This document shows positions 34,349 through 44,141 of a stretch of 64,000 nucleotides of DNA, one piece after another. The position numbers were made by a program, and so were the translations under genes. The DNA comes from Eubacterium sp. GTDB taxonomy: Bacteria; Bacillota; Clostridia; Lachnospirales; Lachnospiraceae. The DNA lies in assembly GCA_017433295.1 (NCBI GenBank), contig JAFRHL010000040.1, positions 33,023 through 97,022 on the forward strand, read 5' to 3'. The number at the start of each line of letters is the position of its first letter. Position 1 is the stretch's first letter. Below the pieces are notes generated by a model, which worked only from the letters and a program-made list of their open reading frames with translations, ran no database searches and was not told where the DNA came from.

Positions 34349-37300
34349 ATGCCTGAATTAAAGAGAATAATCGCAGTGCTGGTCGCTGTATTATTGCTGT
34401 TTACATCGACTCCTGTTACTGCAGTGGATGAAAAGACAGGTCCTGCGGATAAATTTCAGATCAGCAGTGCAGCAGAATCTTCACCTGAAGAATCAACTGA
34501 AAAAGATTCTGTCAATAATAAGAAGGAGGATTCTTCCCAGGAGGAAGATAGCTCATCTTCAAAGGAAGATAACAAAGAAAAGGATTCTGAGGAGGAAGCT
34601 GATCAAAAAGAAGAAAGCAAAAATGATAGCGAAAAAAAAGAAAAGGATGATCCCACTTCTGTAAAAGAGGAAGGCAGTAGTCAGGCCGACCAGGATTCAT
34701 CTGGGGAAAAAGCTTCCGACCAAAAAACTGATAAAGATAATACACAGGACAAAAACATTGATAATAATGAAAGTAATAAGGGTAAGGAATCTGTAAATAA
34801 GGAAGAAGACTCTTCCTCATCCGATAAATCAGAGTCCGGCAATGATAGGTCTGCTGCCAAATCAGAGTCTGCTACTGAAGAAAAGCCAGCATCCGAATAC
34901 ATTGAGCAGACGGAAGAAACTACAGCCCGGAAAACCCTTTTTGAATATAAAGATAAAACAATGGCTGTTGAGGCCCGGATCAGCCCGGATAGCCGCTTTA
35001 TTGTAGATGATTCACCGGCAGACAGCACAGAGCTTCATCTGGAAGGAGATACCAGGGATAAGAAGCTTTTTTCCGAACTTATAAAAGATTATGAGGGGGA
35101 AGTGCGCACTGTTGACCTGAGTTTTTGTGACAAAGAAGGAGAAACAGCCGAGCAGGTGGAAGGTAATACCTCCCTGACCCTGACCATAAAAGAAAAGGAT
35201 AAAAATGCCGTCATTAATAACGTTGAGGTGTTCAGCTGCTCCAAAAAAACAGACGGTGATGATCTGATTGAACGGATCGACGATATTGAAATTGATGAAA
35301 AGAAACGCACAGTAGAATTTGATGCCGGAGAGCTTTGCTCTTATGCGGTACGCTATACAGTGGATTATTATTATGAAGGTAAGGAATATCACATGCCCGG
35401 TGGTTCCACCATGCTTCTTTCTGAGCTGTTTAATCAGCTTTCCATTAAGAGGGATGCCGCGGATGTGGAGCGTATTGATTTTACAAATGATAGTCTGATC
35501 TCTTTTTCCCGTTATGATGATGAGACGGATTGGGTCATTAAGAGTCTGAAACCATTTAACAGCACAGAGAAGATGACCATCACTTTTAATGATGGTTATA
35601 AAATGGTGATCGAGATCACCGATGATCAGAACGTTTCGGTATCGTCCGATCTGGAGGATTTTCTTTCAAACTGGAAGATTACAGTTGGAGATACAGTTTT
35701 TTCAGATGATACAGTAGATGACGATACAGTCATTGAATTTAAAGCAGGGATGCAATATTCCCTGGAGCTGAACTTTGCAGAAAGGTCGGGATTACAATTT
35801 GATACGCCGGAAACGAATCCTCCGGATATGCTCTTTCAGCTGCCTGATGCATTTGTGGTTCCATCTGATTTTCAAATGGCCCTGAATGTAAACCTTGGAC
35901 GAAAAGGCGTATTGGCCGACAACATAGTTTCCGTCATTCAGGATACCGGCGCTGATGGAAAGACTCATTCTTTCCTCAAACTGGTCTGGAACTGGCAGGA
36001 CACTACCCATTGGGCTTTTTTCCGTGATTCATCTCAGGCAAAACTGAAGATTACCATCAATGGTGTTTTTAGCGACGAGGAGCCACATGTGCTTTCTATC
36101 AACGGAAAAGACGTTGCTATCCGTAAGGAAGATCTGCATAATGCAAAAGTCAATAAGGAGGGCAGCTATGACAAAGATACCGGTATTATTGATTATACTG
36201 TCACAGTAACTTCTGATGGTACCACCAGTGATATTACCCTGACTGATACAATGGGCAGTGCTCTGACCTATCTGGTAGATGGATCCCATAATGGTGGAAT
36301 TGTTTTTGAGGCCGCGAATTCCATCAACAGTGCCGGAACTACGCCTCAGATTACCCAGAAGACCGGCAACAGCTTTAATGTAGTCATTCCGGCCATGAAT
36401 GACGGCGATTGTCTGGTGTTTAAATATTCAGCAAGCGTAGATTATGCCCAAATTGCCATTAGCGGTAACCCATCTTTTGAGGAGACTGGTAATACTGCAC
36501 AAATTTACGGTGACAGTTATAGACTGGACAATACTGCCATATATCATGAAACTAATATTGAATTTTCAGATCTGGAGAAAAATGTCATTAATAAACGAAG
36601 GGAGACGATTAACGGCAACTACAGTTACATACTGACCTGGGAAGTTGAAACCAATAAACGGGCTCAGTACCCGCTTGCTGATACCGATATTACTGATACA
36701 ATTTCTCCTTCGATTCAGTCGTTTTCCAGATATTATGGGGATGGTGTCCTTGTCAGGTGTTATACAGCTGACAACATATTACAGGAGACTCGTCAGCTTA
36801 GCTGGGAGGACTTGAGGGTAGATCTGGCCAACGATGTTACCTGGACATATCATATCCCTGAGACGGATCCTCTATATCGTTATGTATTGACTTATGACAC
36901 AATTGTCTATATGGACAACCAGACAGAGACCGTAGTCGCTGAGAATACAGCTGAAGGCAAGGGCGGCGTTGACAGTGACCGCGCAGTATTACCGATCCCC
37001 GGAAACTCTGGGATCGGCGTCACAAAAAAGGCCACAAATGTAGATTCCACCCATGTGACCTGGGAAATAACACTGACTGTTTCAGGAGCCTCCCTGAACT
37101 ATCAAAGACTTGTTTTGCATGAGCACTCAGGTACAAAAACAGTTAATAATGTCCCAACCTGGTACAGCGATAGCCTGCCGGGTAAGTGGATCAACAATTC
37201 CGCCGGATCCGGAGCCTGGTACAAAGAAAGCCTGCAAAAGGTCGAAGTTGTTGGTCTGGAGGAAAATGAGACTTTTCTGGTAAAATATGGACGTACTGGG

Positions 37301-40300
37301 GACAGTTATCCCAAAACTTCTTTTTATCCGGATCAACCAGGGGATTGTGTTCTCGAAAGGAACTTTGCAGATGCCACCTCTCAATGGGGATCCGATTATT
37401 TCACTCTGGAGTTTTTTAAAGATCCTGACCGCACCCAGGGAGGTTTGTGTAATCCGGGCGGAGACTCCCCATCCAGAACCATCACTGTCAGACTGTCGAC
37501 CGAGTTTCCTGAATCATGGGCTGCTAAAGCCAGGGAGTACACTCTCTCAACATCAAAAATGGACAGCAGCATTTTTTCTCATGTCAACTGGATAGCTGTT
37601 GAAACTCCGGACAGTAATGGGAACCTGGTGACCAGAGCCTTTGATACAGATAAATTTGAACCCATGCCGCCTTGTGTTTATAAAACTGTGCTGGAAACAG
37701 CAGACACGACGACGGTTCAATACGACTATAAGAAAAAATGGCCTTTGAATTATCCTGATTGCAAGGTAAAATCTTCCAGTTCGTCTGACACGGGTGCTAT
37801 GCCGGAATATCAGGATTTGCCTTTGTTCCCCTGTTTCCGATATCAGGTTTTAGTCACTGGTATCAAATATGACGAACCTCTGGTTATTGAGGAAAATTTT
37901 GACACCTCTTTAATGACTTTAATGACTTCCGATGACTTTCAAGGTGGAAAAAAAGTGATGACATATAATTCCAATACATGGTCACACACTTTTTTTCCCA
38001 AAGTATTTGGTACGAAGAATTACGGCTGGATCAGTTCAGGTCAAAGCAATTATAATGGAACTGAGCCAAACTATGCCACTTATGGTTTTGGATATGATAA
38101 CAGAAATTATTATAGAAAGGCTGAAGATAATGGATGTACCTTAGAAAAAACCGAGACAGGTTTTCGAGTAACGATTAACTCTCTTTTCAAGGATCCGGAT
38201 GGAAATCTTTTCCCATATTACGGAATTGACTACTATCTGGTCCCGAAGAATCTTGCGGCCCTCAGACAGATTGAAGAGATGGCCCGGGCAAATGGCCAGG
38301 CCGGTAAAGAGCCGAAAGTTAATATCAAAAACACTGCTTCTGCACGTGGCATTTCTGCTTCCGCTAATGTGAAGATTGGAATCACTAACGATTTTATGCC
38401 TATCGATAAAACATCAGAGACATATCTGGATCTTTTAGATGGCAACCGTATCCAACTTCAGGATGCCACCGTTGGGAGTCAGACCGTGAGAGATACCCCC
38501 GATAATGTATCTGCTGAGAATATTCAGCGTTATGTGATGAAATACCGTGTAGTGCTGAACAAAGGTGGAGAGCGTCTCAACGATGGAAATGATATCACTG
38601 CAGAGGATGAATACAGTTCCAATCTGTCAGTTGATTTTACCAGTATCCGGATTACCACCGAGCCTGAAGAAGCAGCGTCCAGAGTTTCTTATGACTACAG
38701 TGGTAATATAGGTTATTTTACTATACCTGATGAAACCAAGGTGGTCATCGAGTACGAGGCAACTGTTTTACAGTCTACAGCCGCTTTGGTACCTGTTTCT
38801 AATGAGGTCCGGATGCTGCAGTATAAGAAAGCAGTGGAGGATTATGTGGAGCATGGAGGGGCAGGGGGATCTTCTGCCAATACTCCCGGTATTTTTATTA
38901 AAAAATACGGATCCGGTCATATGGAAAAAGGTTTGAATGGTGCAACATTTCAGTTATATGAGTATAAAAATAGTTCATATGAAAGAGGGGATTCGAATAC
39001 CGAAGCTGACTGGGAACCTGTCATTTTGACAAAGCCTGATACACATAATGCGGTCTTTACAACTCATGATCTTACCATCGGAAATACACATTATGGTAAT
39101 GGTTATGCAGAAATTCAGTTAACCGAGACAAAAGACGGTATGAATCTGGAAAAAGGAAAAGTTTACGGTCTTCGCGAGATCACAACTCCTGTAGGAAAAG
39201 CGACAAATGGTGATGATATTAATTACCAGAATCCACATAGTGATAATTTCTACTGTTATGTGTTCAGTATTTGTCAGGATAATGAAACGGCTGATTATTC
39301 AAATTATATATTCTTGCAGGATGATACTATGACAGTACGAAATACACCTGAAAGTATTTCTTTGCGTCTTAGCAAGGAGATTAATGGAAATTGTTCACTA
39401 AGCGATACAGAGAAGAACTATTTACATTATCAGGTATTCCGTAAAGATACATTGCAAGAAAATCAACCAGCCATATATATGCCGATCATGACTGAGGAGA
39501 CCGATCAGGCGACAGGCCAAAGTACAAAGGTCATAGATGCACGTTTCACAGGAATCACATATGCACAGGTAAGCATGAATAATGGTGTGGAGATAACCGG
39601 GCTTACGGTTGCCAATGGTGCGACAGCCGGCGAATACCTGCTGGTGGAATACGGTAACGAGAATATTATGGATAACCACCCTGACTGGTCCTGGCGTGGC
39701 AATTATGAATGGGCTGATGGAGCTTCGGGCAACTTCACAAATTCATCATTTACAGTCTATGATGAAAACGGAGAAAATCCTCAGACAGTTAAAGGTGTAG
39801 AATTTACCGTCACCTCCCAGGAAATCAGGGATGGAGAAAGCAAATCGGTTAGCCTTACCAATGCCTATAACCGTGATACCATAAACCTTACCGCCAATAA
39901 ACGGTGGACAGCTCCGTCGGGTTCAACAGTTTCCTGGCCATCTGGGAAAAACGTTGTTTTTCAGCTGGGTACCCTGGATGCCAATAACTTCTTTATTCCA
40001 TTGCAGGGTATGACAATTACACTGGATAATACAAAGGATGCGCATGGAGAAGATGTTGCGGGAAGTGCGGTATTTAAAAATCTCCCCAAAAAGGAGATTA
40101 TCACAGATCCGGATAGTGGAAAAGTAACTGTAAATGACATTCGCTATGCTGTTATGGAGATTGACTCTGTCCAAGGATATGACACCATTTACCCCGGATC
40201 CGCAGGAAACGGGAATGCTTCCTTTGGCAGCGGTACCAGCCTGACCATCAAGAATCAGGTGAAATCAACCTCCATCAGTGTTTCCAAGGTCTGGGACGGG

Positions 40301-41524
40301 GCTACAATTCCCGATGGTGCTTCAGCCACCTTCCGTCTCTATTCGTATATCGGAAATGATTCGTCTGCGGCCACCTGGGTCAACAATGTCAACGACATTG
40401 TCCTTGATGGTATACCAGATGAGGGAGAAGGGACATTCGGAGAAAAAATGGCATGGCAGGCTGATTTTACAGGCCTTCCGGAATATGACGGTAATGGTGT
40501 TTTACTGCATTATCTTGTTAAGGAAATCAGCTGTACACCTGCAGGCTATGAACCGGAGCAGGATTTTGCCGCCCCCAATGGCACTATTACCAACAAACCA
40601 GCTACTACTGTATTTACTGTGACCAAGAGATGGTCAGGTACGTCGGGTAACACATGGCCGGATGGAGAGAAAATCACTTTGCACCTGGCTCGTAAAACCA
40701 GAGCCGGTGTTATTGACAACAGCTTTTCTGCTGATTACACAATTACGGCATCCGAAATCCAAACACAGGAACCTGTTATTGATGTATACGGTGTATCCCG
40801 TCAGGCAGGATCATGGTCAAATGGAACACTGACCGTGAGTGATCTTCCTAAATATGACGGCAGTGGAAACGAATGGCTCTATTATGTGACTGAGAGTGAG
40901 ATAAAGGATTCAACTAATAATGAAGATCTTTCCGGAAACTATGATATAGTTTACCGCGATAAGAATAACTATAGACAAACTGGATTAACTTATTCCGGAG
41001 GCTCTGTGACCAACACCCGTTCAACTAAACAGCTGACTTTGTCTAAGACAGTATCCGGTAATATGGGTGACAGAACGAAAGCATTTGTTTTTACAATTGC
41101 CTTAAGAAATTCTGAGTCCTCGGTTTATAATGGAGGTGTTGCCTGTATCTTTACAGATCAGGATGACACTGCCAGTGAAAGCACGCTGACTTTTGTTGCC
41201 GGAACTTCTAATGTCACCCTCAAACATGGTGAGTCCATCACCCTTAAGGATCTGCCCGGCAATCTGCAGTATACCATAACGGAAAACGGGACAGATGCAG
41301 CCGGCTATCAGACGACATATAAGGTCAATAACGGAACGGAAGAGACAGGAACAACTGCCACAGGCGGATTGTCCTCAAATCCTGATATAGCATTCACCAA
41401 TACCAGACAGGTGGCCATCTTCACAGGAGTAAATAATCCTCTGTTGGTATTTGCGGCGGCAATACCCATATTGCTGATGGGTATAATCCTGTTTTTGAGA
41501 AGAAGACCGGACGATACTGAATAG
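34349..41524 (+). CDS. Giant multidomain surface adhesin, Cpa-like pilus tip protein
   Basis: This 2391-residue secreted protein has a signal peptide (IIAVLVAVLLLFTSTPVTA), a Ser/Asp/Glu/Lys low-complexity linker (about 30-190), then several beta-rich domains to about 1500, including DUF11-like ones (IDYTVTVTSDGTTSDITLTDTMG). From about 1510 come prealbumin-like Cna_B-type domains: near 1510 (IFIKKYGSGHMEKGLNGATFQLYE), 1845 (INLTANKRWTAPSG), 1973 (ISVSKVWDG) and 2085 (FTVTKRWSG). An FctA-like domain near 2226 (LTLSKTVSGNMGDRTKAFVFTI) ends in the sorting signal AIFTG, a hydrophobic helix and LRRRPDDTE. It is probably the tip adhesin joined by the pilus sortase. AAGGAG precedes ATG 34349. Confidence 0.85.
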   Translation: MPELKRIIAVLVAVLLLFTSTPVTAVDEKTGPADKFQISSAAESSPEESTEKDSVNNKKEDSSQEEDSSSSKEDNKEKDSEEEADQKEESKNDSEKKEKDDPTSVKEEGSSQADQDSSGEKASDQKTDKDNTQDKNIDNNESNKGKESVNKEEDSSSSDKSESGNDRSAAKSESATEEKPASEYIEQTEETTARKTLFEYKDKTMAVEARISPDSRFIVDDSPADSTELHLEGDTRDKKLFSELIKDYEGEVRTVDLSFCDKEGETAEQVEGNTSLTLTIKEKDKNAVINNVEVFSCSKKTDGDDLIERIDDIEIDEKKRTVEFDAGELCSYAVRYTVDYYYEGKEYHMPGGSTMLLSELFNQLSIKRDAADVERIDFTNDSLISFSRYDDETDWVIKSLKPFNSTEKMTITFNDGYKMVIEITDDQNVSVSSDLEDFLSNWKITVGDTVFSDDTVDDDTVIEFKAGMQYSLELNFAERSGLQFDTPETNPPDMLFQLPDAFVVPSDFQMALNVNLGRKGVLADNIVSVIQDTGADGKTHSFLKLVWNWQDTTHWAFFRDSSQAKLKITINGVFSDEEPHVLSINGKDVAIRKEDLHNAKVNKEGSYDKDTGIIDYTVTVTSDGTTSDITLTDTMGSALTYLVDGSHNGGIVFEAANSINSAGTTPQITQKTGNSFNVVIPAMNDGDCLVFKYSASVDYAQIAISGNPSFEETGNTAQIYGDSYRLDNTAIYHETNIEFSDLEKNVINKRRETINGNYSYILTWEVETNKRAQYPLADTDITDTISPSIQSFSRYYGDGVLVRCYTADNILQETRQLSWEDLRVDLANDVTWTYHIPETDPLYRYVLTYDTIVYMDNQTETVVAENTAEGKGGVDSDRAVLPIPGNSGIGVTKKATNVDSTHVTWEITLTVSGASLNYQRLVLHEHSGTKTVNNVPTWYSDSLPGKWINNSAGSGAWYKESLQKVEVVGLEENETFLVKYGRTGDSYPKTSFYPDQPGDCVLERNFADATSQWGSDYFTLEFFKDPDRTQGGLCNPGGDSPSRTITVRLSTEFPESWAAKAREYTLSTSKMDSSIFSHVNWIAVETPDSNGNLVTRAFDTDKFEPMPPCVYKTVLETADTTTVQYDYKKKWPLNYPDCKVKSSSSSDTGAMPEYQDLPLFPCFRYQVLVTGIKYDEPLVIEENFDTSLMTLMTSDDFQGGKKVMTYNSNTWSHTFFPKVFGTKNYGWISSGQSNYNGTEPNYATYGFGYDNRNYYRKAEDNGCTLEKTETGFRVTINSLFKDPDGNLFPYYGIDYYLVPKNLAALRQIEEMARANGQAGKEPKVNIKNTASARGISASANVKIGITNDFMPIDKTSETYLDLLDGNRIQLQDATVGSQTVRDTPDNVSAENIQRYVMKYRVVLNKGGERLNDGNDITAEDEYSSNLSVDFTSIRITTEPEEAASRVSYDYSGNIGYFTIPDETKVVIEYEATVLQSTAALVPVSNEVRMLQYKKAVEDYVEHGGAGGSSANTPGIFIKKYGSGHMEKGLNGATFQLYEYKNSSYERGDSNTEADWEPVILTKPDTHNAVFTTHDLTIGNTHYGNGYAEIQLTETKDGMNLEKGKVYGLREITTPVGKATNGDDINYQNPHSDNFYCYVFSICQDNETADYSNYIFLQDDTMTVRNTPESISLRLSKEINGNCSLSDTEKNYLHYQVFRKDTLQENQPAIYMPIMTEETDQATGQSTKVIDARFTGITYAQVSMNNGVEITGLTVANGATAGEYLLVEYGNENIMDNHPDWSWRGNYEWADGASGNFTNSSFTVYDENGENPQTVKGVEFTVTSQEIRDGESKSVSLTNAYNRDTINLTANKRWTAPSGSTVSWPSGKNVVFQLGTLDANNFFIPLQGMTITLDNTKDAHGEDVAGSAVFKNLPKKEIITDPDSGKVTVNDIRYAVMEIDSVQGYDTIYPGSAGNGNASFGSGTSLTIKNQVKSTSISVSKVWDGATIPDGASATFRLYSYIGNDSSAATWVNNVNDIVLDGIPDEGEGTFGEKMAWQADFTGLPEYDGNGVLLHYLVKEISCTPAGYEPEQDFAAPNGTITNKPATTVFTVTKRWSGTSGNTWPDGEKITLHLARKTRAGVIDNSFSADYTITASEIQTQEPVIDVYGVSRQAGSWSNGTLTVSDLPKYDGSGNEWLYYVTESEIKDSTNNEDLSGNYDIVYRDKNNYRQTGLTYSGGSVTNTRSTKQLTLSKTVSGNMGDRTKAFVFTIALRNSESSVYNGGVACIFTDQDDTASESTLTFVAGTSNVTLKHGESITLKDLPGNLQYTITENGTDAAGYQTTYKVNNGTEETGTTATGGLSSNPDIAFTNTRQVAIFTGVNNPLLVFAAAIPILLMGIILFLRRRPDDTE

Positions 41525-41526
41525 AA

Positions 41527-41661
41527 AAGGGAGCGTCGCAAACTGCTCTTGCCCATTCAGGTTTGAATGGGCATATTGTTATATTAAAATGGCCGGGATT
41601 CCATGGAAACATACATGAAATCCCGGCCATCAGGTGATAACTGTTTATGCGACAGCTCCTT
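41527..41661. repeat. MITE-like element A with nested hairpins
   Basis: Ends AAGGGAGCGTCGCA (41527-41540) and TGCGACAGCTCCTT (41648-41661) are near-perfect inverted repeats. Inside are two perfect hairpins: TGCCCATTCA/TGAATGGGCA (41550-41573) and ATGGCCGGGATT/AATCCCGGCCAT (41589-41630), the latter with CCATG..CATG in its loop. All these parts recur in the element at 62000-62211. It starts two bases after the adhesin stop and lies between convergent genes, where it may stop transcription from both sides. Confidence 0.8.
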
Positions 41662-41669
41662 CGTTTACT

Positions 41670-42026
41670 TTATTTCGGGCATGGCCCATACTGGTTGTCA
41701 CCGGGATCGCTGTCCCTGAAGTACCACACGAGGAGAAGAATCCACCCAACGATCGGTACAAGTGCGATGAATAGCCATCCGCCGGATTTCCCGATGTCGT
41801 GAAGCCTTCTAACGCCTACAGCCAGACCGGGGATAAGTGTGGCCAGGGAAAAGATTCCGGCCAGACCGGTAATCAAGGCTATATTGCTGTTCTGCCCTAT
41901 GGTTGTAAGAATAGAATTGATCACAGAAACAGCAAGTGTCCAGTACCAGTACTCACTTCTCCGGGCTCTGCCGGAAAAATTGGCATAATTATGAAGTACA
42001 GAGCTAATTGCTTCGGTAATACTCAT
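41670..42026 (-). CDS. DUF805 membrane protein
   Basis: The 118-residue protein begins MSITEAISSVLHNYANFSGRARRSEYWYW at ATG 42026, after AAAGGAGTG. The NFSGRARRSEYWYW start, GLAVGVRRLHDIGKSGGWLFIALVPIVGWILLLVWYF and the PGDNQYGP-type end are DUF805 hallmarks. Three to four membrane helices are predicted. The family function is unknown. Upstream codons in frame lack a ribosome-binding site. Confidence 0.92.
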   Translation of the reverse strand: MSITEAISSVLHNYANFSGRARRSEYWYWTLAVSVINSILTTIGQNSNIALITGLAGIFSLATLIPGLAVGVRRLHDIGKSGGWLFIALVPIVGWILLLVWYFRDSDPGDNQYGPCPK

Positions 42027-42132
42027 ATTTTTCACTCCTTTCTTTTTCATCATTATAATTGAACGCAATATAAATGTCAAATCCTAAAATATTTTGTTCC
42101 CTTTTGTAAAAGAGGAAAAAGCATGGTATACT

Positions 42133-42154
42133 GGGAGAACCGTCCCCTGTCTCC
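42133..42154 (-). repeat. GACAGGGGACGG palindromic repeat, copy 7 (partial)
   Basis: GGGAGAACCG followed by TCCCCTGTCTCC is the inverse-orientation repeat lacking part of the first arm. It lies 13 bp upstream of recJ, directly before its ribosome-binding site AAGGAG, in the divergent gap with the DUF805 gene. Confidence 0.75.
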
Positions 42155-42166
42155 TAAGGAGTTTAT

Positions 42167-44050
42167 ATGAAAAAAGAACAATGGATGATTGCTGCCAAAC
42201 GGGCAGATTTTAACGCTCTTTCCAGAGAACTGAATATCAGTCCCGTTCTGGCCCGGCTTATTAGAAACAGAGATATTATGGATGCTGACGGGATGAGGGA
42301 ATATCTGCATGGAAGTCTTAAAGATATACCCGATCCTTTTCTGTTAAAGGATGTCAAGAAGGGAGCGGAGACCATCAGGAGTAAGATAGAGTCCGGGAGG
42401 AAAATCCGGATCATCTCCGACTATGATGTGGATGGGGTTTCCTCAAATTATATTCTGTATCTGGGATTGAAACGTTGTGGTGCTGATGTGGATTATCGTA
42501 TTCCTGACCGGGTGGAGGACGGATATGGCATCAATGAGCATCTGATCAGTCAGGCCTTCGAGGAGGGAGTTGACACCATCATTACCTGTGATAACGGGAT
42601 TGCTGCCGGCCCCCAGATTGCCCTGGGAAATGAAATGGGAATGACTTTTGTTATCACAGATCATCACGATGTTCCCTATGAGGAGCTTGCTGATGAAGAG
42701 GGGAATATGAAAAAGAAAGAACTTCTGCCGGAGGCGGCAGCTGTGATCAACCCCAAGCAGGAAGCCTGTTCTTATCCTCACAAGAACATTTGCGGGGCTG
42801 TGGTTGCCCTGAAGTTTATCCAGGTGCTCTATAGTACTTTCGGGATCAGTATGCAGGAAGCAGAGGACTTTCTTGAGATTGCCGCTCTTGCCACAGTCTG
42901 TGATGTTATGCCCCTGACCGGAGAGAACAGGATCATCGTTAAAGAAGGCCTGAGGCGAATGAATTCCGGTCGTGGAGGGAGAGATTTTTCTATGAGAAGT
43001 TCCTGGGGGCAAGACCGGCAGGAAGGCCCTCAGAGAAACCGGCAGGGGACACAGACCGATCCGATCCCCGGTCTGCAGGCACTCATAGAGGGAAATCATC
43101 TGGAGGATAAGGAGATAAAGGCCTGGCATCTAGGCTTTATCATCGGTCCCTGTATTAACGCTTCCGGCAGACTTTCTACAGCCAGGCTGGCCCTGGAGCT
43201 TCTTTTATGCCGGGACCCGGTTCGCTGCAGAGAAATGGCGGAAAAACTGATCGCTTTAAATACAGAAAGAAAAGAAATGACAAAAAAAGGCGAAGAGGAT
43301 GCCAGGGCATGGCTGGAGGAATCCGGGCATGATAAGGATAAGGTGCTGGTCGTCTATCTTCCCGAATGTCATGAGAGTATTGCGGGCATCATAGCCGGAA
43401 GGATCCGGGAAGAGTATAATAAACCCGTATTTGTACTGACCAGAACTCTGAAAGGGGTGAAGGGATCCGGACGTTCCATAGAAGCCTACCACATGTTTGA
43501 CGAGATGACAAAGGTCAGAGAATGCTTCGACCAGTATGGAGGCCATCCCATGGCGGCGGGCCTGTCCATGCAGGAAGACCGCATTGAAGAACTGAGGGAA
43601 AAGCTCAACAGCAATACAAGTCTCACAGAGGAGGATTTCATAGAAAAGGTACATATCGATATTGCCCTCCCCGTGAATTATCTAAGTGAGGCACTCATTT
43701 TTGAGCTTGACCGTATGGAACCCTTCGGCACAGAAAACAGGAAACCCCTTTTCGCCCAGAAGGGTCTTTATATAGCAGGATTGCGGGAGGCAGGGACCAG
43801 CGGCCGGGTAATAAGGCTGTACCTTAAGGACGCAGAAGGCTATCCTGTGGAAGCAGTCTATTTCGGGGACGCGGGAGAGTTCTGCAGGCAGGTCGAGAAA
43901 ATCTGCGGTTCCCGGGAGTATTTAAAAATGCGGGAAGGTCAAAAGCATCATGTGCTGATGGACTGTACCTATTATCCTGAGATCAATGTATGGAAAGACC
44001 GGAGAAACATTCAGATCATAATAAAGAATTACAGGTTTCGGCTGAAATAA
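42167..44050 (+). CDS. recJ: Single-stranded-DNA-specific exonuclease RecJ family
   Basis: The 627-residue protein belongs to the DHH phosphoesterase superfamily of RecJ nucleases, which digest 5' single-strand ends in recombination and repair. Motifs: IRIISDYDVDGVSSNYILYLGL (motif I), ITCDNGIAAGPQ, VITDHHDVPYEE (the DHH) and the DHHA1 part with GRSIEAYHMFDEM and FDQYGGHPMAAGLSM. About 25 residues of low conservation near 270-295 (RSSWGQDRQEGPQRNRQGTQ) interrupt the core. The start follows AAGGAG. Confidence 0.92.
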   Translation: MKKEQWMIAAKRADFNALSRELNISPVLARLIRNRDIMDADGMREYLHGSLKDIPDPFLLKDVKKGAETIRSKIESGRKIRIISDYDVDGVSSNYILYLGLKRCGADVDYRIPDRVEDGYGINEHLISQAFEEGVDTIITCDNGIAAGPQIALGNEMGMTFVITDHHDVPYEELADEEGNMKKKELLPEAAAVINPKQEACSYPHKNICGAVVALKFIQVLYSTFGISMQEAEDFLEIAALATVCDVMPLTGENRIIVKEGLRRMNSGRGGRDFSMRSSWGQDRQEGPQRNRQGTQTDPIPGLQALIEGNHLEDKEIKAWHLGFIIGPCINASGRLSTARLALELLLCRDPVRCREMAEKLIALNTERKEMTKKGEEDARAWLEESGHDKDKVLVVYLPECHESIAGIIAGRIREEYNKPVFVLTRTLKGVKGSGRSIEAYHMFDEMTKVRECFDQYGGHPMAAGLSMQEDRIEELREKLNSNTSLTEEDFIEKVHIDIALPVNYLSEALIFELDRMEPFGTENRKPLFAQKGLYIAGLREAGTSGRVIRLYLKDAEGYPVEAVYFGDAGEFCRQVEKICGSREYLKMREGQKHHVLMDCTYYPEINVWKDRRNIQIIIKNYRFRLK

Positions 44051-44141
44051 TACCGGAAGCTTTGCTATATGGATCAAGGATCTTTAAAGTATTTTTCCGG
44101 GCAGCTCAGCAGGAAAAGAGTCTGAATCAGGAGAAACTTAT

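Noticed and set aside
2061-42154. The dispersed palindromic copies as a possible CRISPR array
   Set aside because: The copies are scattered over 40 kb, not regularly spaced, in both orientations and without spacers or cas genes.
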